Source: Strobilurus pachycystidiatus (taxonomy: Eukaryota > Basidiomycota > Agaricomycetes > Agaricales > Physalacriaceae). Taken from it: a DNA stretch of 64,000 nt. Under the pieces are notes generated by a model. It had not been told where the DNA came from and did not search any database. It saw nothing but the letters and a program-made list of their open reading frames with translations. How positions within the stretch are numbered: the stretch's first letter is position 1; the number at the start of each line of letters is the position of its first letter. Positions 19,807 to 31,441 of this stretch are shown here, piece by piece. A program made the position numbers and the translations under genes. The stretch spans positions 1,798,001 to 1,862,000 of the forward strand of contig JAHLMK010000003.1 in NCBI GenBank assembly GCA_019915135.1, written 5' to 3'.

Positions 19807-21059
19807 ATGAGTGAAGGTACTGCTATCGTCACGCGGTGCACTCAAGGCGTAATCGGAAGGGCTGTTGCCCTCCAGCTCGCCAACGACGGCTTCAACATCG
19901 CAATCAGCGACGACCCGTCCCAGCAATCGGCTCTCGCTGAACTGCAGCGTGAGATCGAAGCAAAGGGCGTTCGATGCCGCTCATACGCCTGCGACATCAC
20001 GAAGGAAAGCGATATCGAACATCTCATCAAGGCCGTCGCCAAGGATCTTGGTGGCGTAGATGTTGTATGTCTCTCGTCTTTGCTATATCATCTTCACTTG
20101 ACCTTACATCAACTCTAGATGGTGGCCAATGTTATCACTGCGTCTGTTGGGTTGAAGCCTCTCACGATCAGTATGGCCTTTCGCTGCGTTCCATAACCGT
20201 CCCTCATTCTTAACACCCAGGTTCTTCCGAGGAGTGGGACCACGCACTCGCCACAAATGCACGCACCACTTTCATGTGCTACAAGTACGCTGCTCGTCAA
20301 ATGATTGCACAAGGTCGCGGCGGTCGCATCATCGGGTCCACAGCATTCATTGCAAGGCAAGGTACATAAACGATACCCCTCGGCGACCTCCCTTCTCGGA
20401 TAGTGACGTTTGTTGCAGCGACGTTCCCGGGCGCGGCGGGCCTCTGTGCTTCGGCGTGTGCTATACGTGGACTTTCCCAAACCGCAGGTCAGTTGAGCTG
20501 ATACTATTGATGACCTCGAGACATTCATCTGCTTTGCAGCTTTGGAACTGGGCCCTCACAACATCACTGTTAACATGTTTGGGCAGGGTTTGATGTATGA
20601 GGAAGACGGAGGGCCACACGGCCAGGCGCGTGGTAGGCATCCTTTTCTGCTTGCGGACTGGAGTAGTGCTGATCGTCTCTTCTTGGATTGTGTAGCGTAT
20701 GAGGTCTTCAAGCAAGTTCAGCAGGAGCTCCAAGGGGGTGGCTCCTCAAGTGTGCAGAATCTCGCAAAGAATGTCAGTCTGATCAGCTCGCAACCGTGGC
20801 CATGCTGATCCACAACACATAGTTCGCCGAGCGGATTCCGCTGCCCCGGAAGGCGGGTACAGGCAACGACGTGGCGCGCATCGTATCGCTTCTAGCATCG
20901 AAGGATGGCAATTTCATTACAGGTAAGTCTGACTGTCTGCATGAACGCTTGATCTTACCGGATTCCTAGGGCAATTGGTAGGAATTTCTGATGACTTTCG
21001 AGCGTTGGTTCATTATATGACTACAGATATCTGCCGATGGCGGTATGGGTATGTGCTGA
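19807..21059 (+). CDS. SDR-like Rossmann protein, catalytic residues lost (copy B)
   Basis: A short-chain dehydrogenase/reductase fold protein of about 260 residues. Exons: MSEGTAIVTRCTQGVIGRAV, FNIAISDDPSQQSALAELQR, CDITKESDIEHLIKAVAKDL, GGVDVMVANVITASVGLKPL, EEWDHALATNARTTFMCYKY, AARQMIAQGRGGRIIGSTAF, LELGPHNITVNMFGQGLMYE, NDVARIVSLLASKDGNFITG and the terminal QLISADGGMGMC. The usual TGxxxGIG cofactor motif reads TRCTQGVIG, with Arg for Gly and one extra residue. NNAG reads ANVI. Where active SDRs have YxxxK, this protein reads LCASA before CAIRGL. It is therefore probably not an oxidoreductase; a structural or regulatory role is possible. About eight introns match those of copy C. End at 21059. 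Confidence 0.8.
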
Positions 21060-22054
21060 ACGTCTGCAGCAGTGAGAAAAATACGATCTATCATGTACTT
21101 CTAGCTAGCAATTGAAATCGCCTCTGAATCCTCGTAACAAAGCATTGAAGTCTGAAGATCTCACCTGCTTACGAAAGTATGGAACGGGCGAATCTTTGAT
21201 TATCGGTGTGGTCGATGACGCAGGTGCCGTTATCAACGTGGACGATAACGCTGGCAGGCCGACGATCATGCTCCCCGATTAGGCAAGAGCGCACCGCCGG
21301 GCTGTGGAATAGCGGTTTGAGCTCGCACAAGTTCCACCGTCACAACAACTTTGCAACAGCTCGCCTTCAGGCTTGCACCCACAAATTTCGAATCTTATTT
21401 CTGTACTGAAGAGGTGTTCTCAATCTGTGCTCTTGAATTTAGGCAGGAAGGCTCGTTGGCTAGGATGCATGGGATAACATTAATTGGTAGTGCGTTCATC
21501 CTGCATCCATCTGGAAAGAGTCTAAGATCATCACAGACGTCTTTCGCAGAGCAATTACATTCCTTTCGCAGAGCAGTTACTTTCCTATTATGTGTTCTCC
21601 ACACGGTCACCGTACCACGCGGAGCAAACATCCTTCTACTTACGGAGTCGTGTTCTTTCGTAGGCCACTTATCCTCGCGCGCAAAGTCCACATGTCGCTC
21701 TCAGGTGCCCGCCATAACAAGAATCAATTTGATGTTCTCAGCGTGACGCGCTTCGCAATGCTTACCCACGACTTGAAGCTTTGAAGTTCCGTCCAAACTG
21801 CCCTCTGGCCCTCCCCGGCGTATTAATTCCTCGAATGACCGTCAATATAGTCCTTCAGGAACCGAAGTGAACGACCTGCATACATCCGTGGTTGCGCATC
21901 GTCGACTACACCAGTGGTTGGGCCCGGCCTCCTGTAGGACGTCTTAGTACGCAACTTTGTGGGTTTTCCTCAATAGTCTTCAACCCTTCCCTTGACCATC
22001 TCATCAGCACCGGTGCCGCTTCACATGTCGATAGAGATAGATTGATCGCATGAC
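21060..22054. other. spacer between the SDR duplicates, no gene seen
   Basis: About 1 kb without convincing coding. Short frames lack splice context and family motifs. A 2 x 22 bp imperfect tandem repeat (TTTCGCAGAGCAATTAC and a near copy) lies at about 21541-21586. Confidence 0.5.
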
Positions 22055-22546
22055 TCTACTGCAAGTCCTTGCTGTCTTGAACCTTAGCTCCAGCCTCGAA
22101 CCCCAATCCGCTGACTCTCTCATCCCTTCTACCGCCATCCAATGGCTGTGGACCCGCCGGCTCTTTCAGAAGAGGAGGCGCTCTAGTTCCTCGTATGCTG
22201 ACCGACGTCTCATGACGTGTCATGAATGTTTCGCGAAGACTAGCCATGGCTCCAGGGTCTGACATGGTCAATAATGAGCTCGGAGTTATAGATGCGGCAT
22301 GCCTTGTTGACCAAACATTATGCCCTACAGCTGCTCAAGAAGCGCTGTCTGCTCGACAATGGCGGGACAATGAAATCTTTGGGACAGCTTGACTTTCACA
22401 GGCGGTCTATATCCTCCAATCTTAACCTGCGACTGTCCTGGTATGAGTATTCCTGGGCGATGCCTCATGACTGGCTAACTCCTGACTGAGGAGCGCATAT
22501 AGAGATCGTGTGCTCTGCGACCGTAGCTCCGTCGAACCCGCCCAGC
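22055..22546 (+). promoter_or_regulatory. SDR promoter copy C
   Basis: Upstream region of the second SDR-like gene, colinear with copy B. It has CTTAGCTCCAGC then CTCGAACCCC, GTCTCATGACGTGTCATG (22207-22224), the palindromic TTCGCGAA (22230-22237), CACAGGCGGTCTATATCCTC, and CATATAG about 45 bp before the ATG. Its far-upstream part is closer to orphan copy A than to B. Confidence 0.6.
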
Positions 22547-23794
22547 ATGAGTGAAGGTACTGCCATTGTCACTCGGTGCACGCAAGGCGTGATCGGCAGG
22601 GCTGTTGCGCTTCAGCTCGCCAACGACGGCTTCAATGTCGCAATCAGCGACGACCCGTCCCAACAATCGGCTCTTACTGAACTCCAGCGTGAGATCGAGG
22701 CGAAGGGCGTTCGATGTCGCTCATATACCTGTGACCTCAACCAGGAAAGCGATATCGAACATCTCATCAAGGCCGTCGCCAAGGATCTTGGTGGCGTAGA
22801 TGTTGTATGTCTCTCATCTGCACTCAATACCGTCGCTTGACCTTGTCATCATCTCTAGATGGTGGCTAATGTTCTGAACGTCACTCTTGGTTTGAAGCCT
22901 GTCGTGACCAGTATGATCTGCTTGCTACGTTCCATAACTGTCTCTTATTCATCACACTCAGCTTCCGCGGAAGAGTGGGACCAGACCTTCGCTGCAAACG
23001 CGCGTACCACATTCCTATGCTACAAGTACGCTGCTCGCCAAATGATTGCACAAGGCCGCGGCGGTCGAATTATCGGTGCTTCAGGATCCTGGTCAAGGCA
23101 GGGTAAACGAGTTTTCTCGAGCCTCCTCGTTTCACGGATAGTAATGTTTGTACAGCGAATTTCCCAAACTTGGCAGCCTTGGTAGCCTCGCTGTGTGCTA
23201 TTCGCGGGCTTTCCCAGACCGCAGGTGAGTTGTGAAACCTCACCTACGCGGGCGAGGCATTCACCAATACTCATTTCGCAGCTCTCGAATTAGGCCCTCA
23301 TAACATCACTGTCAATATGTTTGGACATTATCTCATGCTCGAAGAGGACGGAGGGCCTTATGGCCAGATACGCGGTAGGTATCTTTGCCCACGATTTAGA
23401 TAGTGCTGACCATTCGGTGCAGGGTACGAGATCTTCAAGCAAGTCCAACAGGATCTGCAAGCAAGCGGCTTGCAAAGTCTGCAGGATTTTGACAAACTTG
23501 TCAGTCTGATCTCGCGACTGTGTTTATCTGGCTGATTCCCGACACACAGGTGGCCGAACGCACGCTCCTTCCCAGGAAGTCGGGGACAGGCAACGACATG
23601 GCGGGCATTGTATCGCTCCTGGCGTCGAAGGATGGTGGTTTCATCACAGGTACGTCTGCTTGGCGGCATACTTTCTGGCCTCAGCGTCTTACGTTTTCGT
23701 ATAGGGCAATTGGTAAGACCTTCCTATATTTCTCGAGTGTTGCTTCATAAAGTGGCTACAGATCTCGGCTGATGGTGGTATGAATATGTGTTGA
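22547..23794 (+). CDS. SDR-like Rossmann protein, catalytic residues lost (copy C)
   Basis: Paralog of the 19807 gene with the same exon layout and nearly identical first exon: MSEGTAIVTRCTQGVIGRAV, FNVAISDDPSQQSALTELQR, MVANVLNVTLGLKPVVT, EEWDQTFAANARTTFLCYKY, GRGGRIIGASGSWSRQG, NLAALVASLCAIRGLSQTA, LELGPHNITVNMFGHYLMLE, TGNDMAGIVSLLASKDGGF and QLISADGGMNMC, ending at 23794. The same odd cofactor loop (TRCTQGVIG) is kept and the YxxxK site again lacks Tyr and Lys (LVASL). Both copies keep the Ser region and the C-terminal SADGG. The open frame of both copies despite lost catalysis argues that they are still selected. Confidence 0.8.
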
Positions 23795-24018
23795 ATGTGT
23801 GTATCCCGTAAAAGTGTACCATGTACTTGTACAATGTCCCAATTCCCTGCTTGTTATATGTCTCGCCACATCCGTTGAAAGAGAATCCATTTCAAGCCGT
23901 AGAACCGTAACGATTGAACTGAGCATTGATTTTACCACGTGGTGGCATTGTCGCCGCTAGCGGCCCGAGCTTTCTCGCGTCTCAAACTACTTTCCCTCGC
24001 CCACAACATTACACTAAA

Positions 24019-24464
24019 ATGCCTCCCATGGCGCTGCAGGGTGTCGTCACGAAGGTTGGCTTCATGCGCAAGACGGCGACGGTGACGGTGACGAGGATGA
24101 TGACCCACAGTGTAACCGGAAAGGTGCGCCCCAATACAGCATCCATTCCCTGAGCCGCACTCACGTCTCTGGCAGGTCATTGAGCGCACCAAAAAGTATC
24201 TCACGCATGACCCAAACGACGGTGTGTGTTTTCCCAGCGACCCTCCGGAACTTACACGAACTGTCCGCCCCAGAACTGCGCCAGGACGATGTTGTGCTCA
24301 TTCGGAATTGCCCGCCAGTCTCTGCGCGGAAACGGTTCAAGCTTGAGCGGGTGCTGAAGAGTCCGGAGGCGCAGCGGGAACAGCGGAAAATGCAGATGCA
24401 GATGCAGCAGGAGCAGGCAGCGCGCGCTGCTCAGACAGCATCGGCACCACTGGCACACGCATGA
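24019..24464 (+). CDS. mitochondrial small ribosomal subunit protein uS17m
   Basis: Binds 16S-type rRNA in the mitochondrial small subunit. Three exons: MPPMALQGVVTKVGFMRKTA then TVTVTRMMTHSVTGK; VIERTKKYLTHDPND; and ELRQDDVVLIRNCPPVSARK followed by RFKLERVLKSPEAQ. These are the S17 OB-fold blocks (GxVTKxGxMxKTxTVxV, K+YLxHD, DVVxIRxCxPxSxxKxFxL). A Gln/Met/Ala-rich tail finishes the protein, which has about 115 residues. It converges with the prefoldin gene, with about 75 bp between stops. Confidence 0.9.
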
Positions 24465-24539
24465 GACCGGGCGACGGAGCAGAGGGATTTTATTGATACA
24501 TGTACAGACGTGGTAATGCGGTAATACAGGAGGAGAAGA

Positions 24540-25063
24540 CTACTGAGCAATCTGCTGGCTCTGCTGCTGGAGGGCGGTCTGGGCGGCGACGTACTGGGAG
24601 AGGTGTCGGAAGGTGTGGCGTTGAAAAATGCAGGCAACGTACCTCGGCCTTTGTCTTCTCCGACTTGGTCTCAATGTCTTTTATCTGTGCCTCGACGCGT
24701 TTTCTGCAACGAACGGCTGTAAGAATACCTTCACCAAGAGGTGAGCCGGCCTTACATTTCGCCCTTGATGAAGTCAAGTCGAGTGTTGACATTCGTCTTG
24801 GCCTCTGCCTGGTCCTGCTTCACCAGCACGGGTCCGATCAGCTTGTAGACCGCATTCGACGGCTCTAACTTGGCAAACTCCTGCAACATTTCGTTCATTT
24901 TTTATTCCCGAATACAGGCGTAGAGATCACGGACATTCTTCACCAGCTCGTTCTCCGACTGCTGCGTGCCCAGCCGCTCCCTGGCCTCCACCGCCTTTGC
25001 CATGTCGCCCTGCAGTTTCTGGAACTCCTGTGCGACGTTCTGCAGTCTTTCCTGGAGCGACAT
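24540..25063 (-). CDS. prefoldin subunit 6 (beta-type)
   Basis: A beta-class subunit of the hexameric prefoldin chaperone that delivers actin and tubulin to CCT. ATG 25063 gives MSLQERLQNVAQEFQKLQGD and LGTQQSENELVKN (first coiled coil); then EFAKLEPSNAVYKLIGPVLV, KQDQAEAKTNVNTRLDFIKG (the beta-hairpin signature GPVLVKQ); then KRVEAQIKDIETKSEKTKAE (second coil) and VAAQTALQQQSQQIAQ, with TAG at 24540. Four exons and about 125 residues, the normal size for Pfd6/Yke2. Confidence 0.9.
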
Positions 25064-25252
25064 CTTGGTGGACGACGAAAGTGGGAAACAACAGCCCAAA
25101 ACGGCGCACTGTTATCTTATCGGCAGGCATATGATCTGGCGGAACTCCCGAGAGCACGCGGAGCTGCAACGGAGCTGCACTATGGATATGATATTCTCAC
25201 TCCGGAATAGATATAAGGTCTGCCCGAGGCCTGCCAAGGGCGATATCCGACC

Positions 25253-27523
25253 ATGCCCTCCCCTGTCAAAATCGATTGGACCAAAGTCGACCGCCCCGCA
25301 CCCGCCGTGTACCGCTTTGGGAGCCGCCGTTCTGTTGTATATGGCACCAAGGGAATCGTGTCGGCGTCGCAGCCCCTTGCAGTGGAGGCAGGTCTTGAGA
25401 TACTGAGGAAAGGTGGGAATGCCGGTGAGTCTTCCCGTTCAGTCTGCAGATCAGTGAGGTCCAAATTCATCGACTTGTAGCTGATGCTGCCGTCGCTACT
25501 TCCGCTGCTCTGAATGTCACAGAGCCCAGTTGTTGTGGTATCGGCGGGTACGCCCACCGAGTTCATACCTCTATCTTGTCAGCTAATCCCCTCTCAGAGA
25601 CGCCTTCTGTCTGTTCTTCGACGCCAAAACCAAAGAAGTCAAAGCGTTGAACGGATCAGGTCGCTCTCCTCAGAAACTTACTATCGACCACGTCCGCTCG
25701 CGAGGCATCACCGGTTCCAGCATACCCGGCACTGATCTCAACTCTGTCACCGTCCCAGGCAAGGTCATCCAATCCATACTCAATAACATACCATCTGACG
25801 CGATCGCCAGGCGCGGCCGCGGCCTGGGTTGATACCGTCGAGAAGCTCGGAAGTGGCAAGCTCACGGTTGCAGACGTTCTGGAACCTGCTATCAGATTGG
25901 CCGAAGAAGGGTACGCATTGAACTGACGCGTCTCTCCTGTGATTCATCCCCAATCTTCAGAGTTCCTGTGTCTGAGCTTCATAGTCACGCCGTACGCTAC
26001 TCTCCCTGTTATTCCATCCAATATCTGATCAAAGCTTCCAGTGGCAACGCTCAGAGGTAGTTTCACACCAAAAAGAACAAGGCATACGGCTCACCGTCAG
26101 TAGAAACTAATCAAAGGCGCATCACCTAATGCCAACGACATGCTCCTCAACGGACGCGCGCCGTTCCCCGGAGAAGTAGTCAAACTACCCAAGCTAGCCC
26201 AGACTTTCCGCGAGGTCGCGACCAAGGGCAAGGACGGGTTCTACAAGGGCCGTATCGCAGAAGCAATCGTCGCGCTCATTCAGAGCAAAGGCGGTGTCAT
26301 GGAACTGGACGATCTTGCAACACACGACACGACGTTCGTGGAGCCGCTGAAGTATGTTTACGGGAATGAGGTGTCGGTGTACGAGTGCCCGCCCAATGGG
26401 CAGGGCATCACGGCTCTTATCGCTCTGGGCATTCTGGAGAACCTGCAAGAGCAGGGCACTATTCCGCCGCTGTCTGAGATGGAGCATAACTCTGCAGAGT
26501 ATCTCCATGTCCTCGTCGAAGCTATGCGGTGAGCACCTTCTTATGAGTATGAAAACACGAGTCTGATGGGCGCCAGGCTTGCGTTTGCAGACAGCCAGTG
26601 GTATATTACCGATCCGGACGTAGTACACGTGCCCGTGAAAGAGCTCTTGAGCAAGGTGCGCTCTCATCAGCGTGGCCGAAGGGATCTAACCGATGATACT
26701 CGATCAGGAATACCTTGCTTCGCGGGCCAAGTTAATTGATCCCAAGAAGACCTCACCAAACGTCGTACACGGGAACCCCGTCGCCTCTTCGGATACGGTG
26801 TACTTCTCAGTCACAGATCAGTGGGGAAACGCGTGCAGCTACATCCAGAGCAACTACGCTGGTACGCCTACCTCCCTCATTACACTCAAGCAACACGCAT
26901 CTCACAGACCTGCTTACATGCAGGATTCGGCACTGCCGCCATCCCAGACGGGTGTGGTTTCACCCTCCAGAACCGAGGCTCCGGGTTCGTGCTGGATCCA
27001 AAACACCCGAACGCCTTGAAAGGCGGAAAGCGTCCATACCACACCATCATCCCGTGTATGGCGACGAGGAACGACGAGCTCTTCCTCAGCTTCGGGGTCA
27101 TGGGCGGTTTCATGCAGCCGCAGGGGCACGTCCAGGTGCTGCTGAACATGCTGAAAGGGTACACCCCGCAGGAGGCCCTCGACTCGCCGCGCTTCTGCAT
27201 ATCCGCGGGCAGCCCGGACACGCAGACGGACAGGACGGGCACGGCAGGCGATATCAACAGCGAGGTCTACTTCGAGGACGGCATCACGGAGGAGACTATC
27301 TCTATATTGAGAGGTTTGAGCTGTCCCTTGCATGGATATTGGATGAAATGGCTGATGCCAAATCACAGAAATGGGACATGACGCGCGCCCAGTCAGTGCT
27401 TTCGGACGAGCGATGTTTGGAAGGGGACAAGTGATCCAGAAGGTAGCGAACGAGACAGGCCAGCTCGTGTGGGCTGCAGGGGCTGATCCTCGAAGCGATG
27501 GGCACGCAGCGGCGCAGATATAA
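25253..27523 (+). CDS. gamma-glutamyltransferase family Ntn-hydrolase
   Basis: Self-processing enzyme of the GGT family that cleaves gamma-glutamyl bonds such as in glutathione. Exons: [153 protein letters not shown], then the cleavage region [20 protein letters not shown] with the presumed nucleophilic Thr. [16 protein letters not shown] and [20 protein letters not shown] follow, ending at TAA 27523. There is no signal peptide or membrane anchor, unlike classical surface GGTs; it resembles the soluble YwrD-like branch. About nine short introns, all in frame. Confidence 0.88.
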
Positions 27524-27806
27524 GAAAGCAAAAGTGTATGCATTGCAATGGTTCGACGCCCAGTCTATACTGAAGGTGCGAGGGTTGCTAGGGAATTAAA
27601 AATCTTGTTCGGTACACATGACATGAGTATGTCGGTAATCTAGTAACTGCTATGGGAAGATGGTGCGAAGAGAAGATAAAAATACATCCAGAGATATTAA
27701 ATATGCACAGTCCGAGAACAATGATCTACGGCGAAATATGGTCAAGGTATATGTAACGCATGTCGATGGGAAAAAAGAGAAGTGGAGAACCGCTAGAGTA
27801 ATGTTT
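27524..27806. other. short convergent intergenic spacer
   Basis: 283 bp between the GGT stop and the MFS stop. No gene seen; it should hold both 3' ends. Confidence 0.5.
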
Positions 27807-29800
27807 TCAGACGGCAGAGGAATCAGACTCGGTAGTTTTCGTCGGGGGAACCACTTTGGTGGGTGCGTATTTGGACTTCTGTCGTAGGATGTGTCCATAT
27901 TTGATGAAGACAAAGGGCATGGGCACCATGGAGAGGGCAACGAAGCCGATCAGAGTGGACGCCCAGCGGGGGTTGAGGGCATTATACATCTGCGTAGCGA
28001 ACAAGGGGAAGACAGCACCGAACAGCGAACGGCACACTGTATTGGCGGCCAGTGCTGAAGCAGCAATCATGAGGTAAGTGTCGATGATATAGTTCAGGAA
28101 CCCAAGCTAAAGGTGCGTGTCAAAGGAAGACACATCAAGATGCACGCAGGGGACTCACGAAGATCCAGCTAATACCAAAGCCGATCAGAAGGCCGGACAT
28201 CATGGGGGCCCAAAACGATATTGACGAGTAACTTGTCCAACCGAACCAGAAGAAGGATGCAGCGAACAGCGGCGACGCGTACAGTGTCATGTAAAGGCGG
28301 AACTCGGGTGGGACGGGGGCTGGTGCAAGACGTGCAGCCTCCTTCTCGTACATTGGATTCCAGATTAGAAGATACTGTGTGTGAGCATTGGTCAGAAGCG
28401 CGTCTTTGGAAACAGGAAGGGCTTTACATACCCCAGTCACAGCGGTGAGGCCGCCGAGTAGGATGGGAATATACATCAACCCTGAGGCACCTGCATTGAA
28501 ATGATGCCCTTCTGTGAAGACGATGGGGAAGGCCTCGAAGAGAAGGTAGAGGCATCCGTAAACGAACTGTAGGTTCAGAATTTTAGAACAATCCAACGAC
28601 AACGTAAGAGTTAGCTTACGCTCATATAGACAGTAGTAGCGATTAGCATTGGTTCCCGGAAAAGGATTTTGAAAGGTCGGGCAAGGACGTTTTCGACTTG
28701 TTGCGATAAAGTCTTGACCTGGCGGTCCGTTGGTGCATAGTACTGGTTGTCCCCAGTATCCTTCCTCAGCTGTTTAGCCTTCTTAGCCAGAAGAACAGGT
28801 GCGTAGGTCTCTGGCACTGCGAAGATAATCAACACCCAACAAGTACCAGCCTGTAGAGAGGTTGAGAGACCAGAACCTCCTGAACATGCTGTTCAAGCTC
28901 ACGAATAGCGTCAAGACCCAGAACAACCACCTCCATGAAACACCCGCGACCGATATGTACCCGCCGACCGTAGGCCCCAAAGCAGGACCTGCGAAAGGAG
29001 CAACGCTAAACACAGCGAGAGCCTTTCCGCGTGTATTCGGATCCCAAATGTCGGAGATGATAGCACCTGAGTTTGTTAGAGGGCATGCAGCGAAGACTCC
29101 CCCAAGGAAGCGAAAGACGAGAAGAGATGCGACATTTTTTGACAGGGCCATTCCAACTTGGAAGCCCTGTGAAAGTCAATCAGTGATGTTTCCACAGTCC
29201 AACGATGTCGGCATACCGTATACACAAAGAATGATACAATGAAAACTGGGCGACGACCAAACTCTTCAGATAACGGGCCCCATAGTAATGGACTGCACAA
29301 TGTGATGAGATCGCGAATACTAGGCGGCGGATGACTACTTACCCCACGCAGTACCCCGCTACAAAAAGCGAGATCATCAAAGTCGCGACCTCTGTCGACA
29401 TGTGGAATTCCTCTATGACTTGTTCAACGATACCAGCAGGTGCTGAGCTCGCGAATGTCCTGGAAGGCGTTACGGTCGATAAGTCGGTCTGAGCGCGTCC
29501 GCAGCGCAAGTGGCACAACGCACGCATTCAGCACCAAAACACCTCCCACCATCGTCATCCACCATTTTTTCCCATTCGACCAATTCTGTGAAAGGCGAGA
29601 TTCATTGAGTGACTTGCAAGCAGATTAAACATGGAAATCCTTACCTGAGGATTGGCGGGATCATCAGGGCCGAAGGAAACCAGGTAGGGGTCCACTTTCT
29701 CGTCTGACGTCGGTGCGGGCCGTTTCTCTGATTCAGTTTGCTGCTCCTGCTCGAGGCGCAGAGTACGGGTGTCATCGAAACTCGCTGAAGCGTTCGACAT
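27807..29800 (-). CDS. MFS drug:H+ antiporter (DHA1, Flr1-like)
   Basis: Plasma-membrane proton-driven exporter with twelve predicted helices. ATG 29800 starts MSNASASFDDTRTLRLEQEQ with an acidic cytosolic head; then NWSNGKKWWMTMVGGVLVLN (TM1), IVEQVIEEFHMSTEVATLMI, motif A GPLSEEFGRRPVFIV, VFRFLGGVFAACPLTNSGAI, the DHA1 motif region WDPNTRGKALAVFSVAPFAG with GPALGPTVGGYIS, VPETYAPVLLAKKAKQLRKD, FVYGCLYLLFEAFPIVFTEG, FFWFGWTSYSSISFWAPMMS and a last helix before KYGHILRQKSKYAP. Stop at 27807. Seven or more introns keep the frame. The substrate cannot be told; polyamines or xenobiotics are typical for the family. Confidence 0.85.
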
Positions 29801-31441
29801 TGAGGGAGAAGGAGTGGAAGGATAATGAGAGGCTGACAGGCTATATAAGCACTTAAGGACGAGAATAGCTCGGATAAATTGAGCCGTGCGTAGGCATCGG
29901 ACTGACACATGGGAACTGACACGATGTGCAGACTGATGCGTCATTGTCAGTGACTTATTGGCAGATTTCCGGCGTGACGCCGAGGGGATACGCCACAGGT
30001 GACAAAGCTTCATTCGAAGGACATGCGCAAGGCGGGCAACCTTTCATTGAGCTTGTAATATGATATTGTAATGATAGATACGTATGAATCGAGGAGTCCA
30101 TGCAGTCCGAAGTTCAGTTCACGAGCTGGAACACTGGCAGGGAAGGTACTCGTAGAACGATCAGTTAGAACGCCTAGACACTAGATTACTTCAGATCAAG
30201 CTGCCGTTACCATCGGTATATATGATACAAGTACCGTAAACAAGTACATTTGTACTAGGCTCTTTACGCCAGGTTGAACTGACGGATAGACGGCTTGCCG
30301 CTTGATACAGTGAGTCAGTGACCGTGTATTTTAGTGGAATTGAATATTGCGCGAGTCATAACATCGGTTTCAGCCTAAAGGCGCTTTCGATGATACGAGA
30401 GACCCAATTACAGGAGGGGCTCGAAGGTACCCACATTTAGCAAGCCGTTGAGTGAGCATCAGGCATCCTCCCATGCGAAGCTTGCACAGCTCCGAATCTG
30501 ACCGAAAATTCCAGAATGCAATAGAACGAACGGTCCAAAAAGCGCGTTTCTGCAGACTGAGAGTTCTTCTTTGCAGTAGGGATACGCTAGCTTGAAACCT
30601 TCCCAGCGTGGAGCCTTGGCAGGCTGTGAGACAGGTCACAGCCTGAAGGATGAGCTTACTAGTAGATGCTAGCCGCATGTCCGATGCAGGCCGGTTTCAT
30701 GTAACTTCTTGCCAGTATGACAACGAAGAGGGAGCCGGCAATGCGCGCGGCAAGACCTCTCGATTGATATGAAGGCTTTCCTGCTAGTAGCCCCGAAGTG
30801 ATTGTTGGGGGATAGCCGGAGGACTACCGAAGGAACAATTCTCCCTGAGGTCAGAGAGGTGAACATGACGCAAAACGCTAATAAGTAGTGGCCGACTCGG
30901 AATGTCACGCGGAGCTCAAGCGGTGAGCACACCACCATAAATCAGATCCGGGAGGTTGGTTCGCTTGTTTCAAGTAGTCTTCTCATTCTGACATATAATA
31001 TTCAACGTCTAGACGTCAGAATGAAAAGGTTCAGATCATCGACCCCTTTGGAAGGCTAAGTATTGAAACAGAAGTTTGACATGTTGTCTAATGTCTGAGG
31101 CGATACGTACCCTCAGTGCGTAGAAAGCGCTCATAAAAGATAGCTGACATGGAGGGCCAGCCGGTCTAACGCAGATTGAAGTGATGTGAGTCTTTGCGAA
31201 TGACGAGAAAGCAAGGACTTGCACCGGCATTCTAGGAATATTGCATACAGACGTCCCCGAGGTGTCGTGGTCCAGGTCGTGGTGGCAGTGATGGCACCGT
31301 GGACAAAGGAGATCAAGTTCAGACGGCACGACTCGGCAATGTCGGGATTCGGGACGAGTGTTATGCAACCAGAGAGTCACGCGCCTGAGGTCTCTTTCAA
31401 CCAAACGCCAACATTGCGATCTTCATCTTCAGCTAAATGCT
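29801..31441. other. long intergenic region between divergent MFS and WRAP73 genes
   Basis: About 1.6 kb without a supported gene. Minus-strand frames at 30370-30938 and 31036-31404 have no motif or splice context. A short perfect inverted repeat GTACA..TGTAC lies near 30244. Both flanking promoters must be here. Confidence 0.5.

Noticed and set aside
21351..21746. Plus-strand 131-codon frame between the SDR copies
   Set aside because: Composition and lack of any family motif suggest chance; an opposing frame of similar length overlaps it.
30370..30938. Two overlapping minus-strand frames in the long intergenic region
   Set aside because: No conserved motif, no joinable exons.
31036..31404. 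Minus-strand 122-codon His/Cys-rich frame upstream of WRAP73
   Set aside because: Looked like a zinc-finger at first, but Cys/His spacing fits no finger and it lies in the promoter region.
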